Assembly (NCBI RefSeq): GCF_024199925.1
Contig: NZ_JANADR010000001.1
Location: 7,319,501 to 7,383,500, forward strand
Source: Bradyrhizobium sp. CCGUVB1N3
GTDB lineage: Bacteria > Pseudomonadota > Alphaproteobacteria > Rhizobiales > Xanthobacteraceae
Length of the DNA stretch: 64,000 nucleotides
Direction: 5' to 3'
The position numbers and the translations under genes were made by a program. This document shows positions 63,842 to 64,000 of the stretch, in pieces (within the stretch, counting starts at the first letter, position 1; each line of letters begins with the position of its first letter). The notes below the pieces were generated by a model that was given only the letters and a program-made list of their open reading frames with translations, ran no database searches and was not told the DNA's origin.

Positions 63842-64000
63842 ATGTTCGGACGTGGCATTTCGTTTTCCCACAATGATCAAGCGAGTGACGGGAGCTTGAA
63901 CGAAAGTCTTTCGGTGGAACACACCGACGGTGACCTTTATTTGAAGGCGCTCGGAATGGCGTCCGTGGGACGGTGGAATGGCAGCTCGTGCAGGAGGCCG
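63842..64000 (+). CDS. possible gene start running off the window
   Basis: ATG at 63842 reads MFGRGISFSHNDQASDGSLN, ESLSVEHTDGDLYLKALGMAS and stays open to the end. GGGTGGG lies just upstream. Composition is protein-like, but the family is unknown. Confidence 0.25.
   Translation, partial: MFGRGISFSHNDQASDGSLNESLSVEHTDGDLYLKALGMASVGRWNGSSCRRP

Noticed and set aside
1..64000. CRISPR array, tRNA, rRNA or nod box
   Set aside because: No regularly spaced direct repeats, no cloverleaf with a CCA-type acceptor and no ATC-type nod box were found by eye; a computed scan (tRNAscan, CRISPR finder) would be decisive.

Overview
The window looks like accessory or symbiosis-island DNA of a Bradyrhizobium-like alphaproteobacterium. 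This rests on gene families I recall from that genus, RmInt1-type group II introns, the insertion-sequence types, and GC-rich coding DNA; no rRNA, tRNA or core marker is present to prove it. Most of the DNA is mobile elements and their ruins (IS3, IS5, IS30, IS66, IS110, IS256, IS630, IS701, ISAs1, group II introns, scraps of a prophage). Small conserved proteins of unknown function lie between them.

Layout. 0.4-3.5 kb: an acyl-CoA synthetase scrap, an IS110 end, a 247-codon gene with a HEPN-like tail, and a decayed copy of a three-gene cassette. 3.5-7.1 kb: IS5, half an IS630 and an IS66 packed end to end. 7.2-14.3 kb: a small secreted protein, an intact GntP-type permease and transposase fragments. 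16.2-16.8 kb: a ParD antitoxin with a palindromic operator and a frameshifted ParE toxin. 16.9-19.2 kb: a second, internally deleted IS66 carrying a UPF0149 passenger. 19.2-21.1 kb: a prophage replication scrap. 21.5-24.8 kb: a large outer-membrane protein and conserved small genes. 25.7-33.7 kb: a nest in which IS3 splits a DUF3892 gene, followed by an IS630 whose terminal repeat holds a group II intron, abutted by an IS701 that is split by an IS110. 34-37.6 kb: a ParA ATPase with an overlapping phasin-like partner, a porin-like protein, and the second copy of the cassette. 38.4-42.8 kb: conserved hypothetical genes and phage scraps. 43.1-48.7 kb: a broken ABC substrate-binding protein, IS110, IS256 and an apparently complete IS630. 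48.7-58.3 kb: small genes, phage packaging and head scraps, and recombinase and IS30 fragments. 58.3-59.8 kb: stacked group II introns and an IS701 scrap. 60.3-63.4 kb: a quieter stretch with an AhpD-like protein, a frameshifted LysR regulator divergent from an MBL-fold lipoprotein, and a small DNA-binding protein.

Most notable is a gene cassette present twice (about 2.5-3.4 and 37.0-37.6 kb). A protein of about 135-158 residues overlaps by 16 bases an unannotated 25-30 residue membrane peptide, followed by a short protein that begins like Cas2 or VapD folds. Its last gene belongs to a family seen five times here. A second notable item is a family of about 75-bp inverted-repeat units sharing the core GCGCTGTCCCTACCAC, scattered between genes. 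Intact genes likely to act in the cell are the GntP permease, outer-membrane proteins, ParA pair, AhpD-like protein, MBL lipoprotein, ParD and several conserved unknowns.
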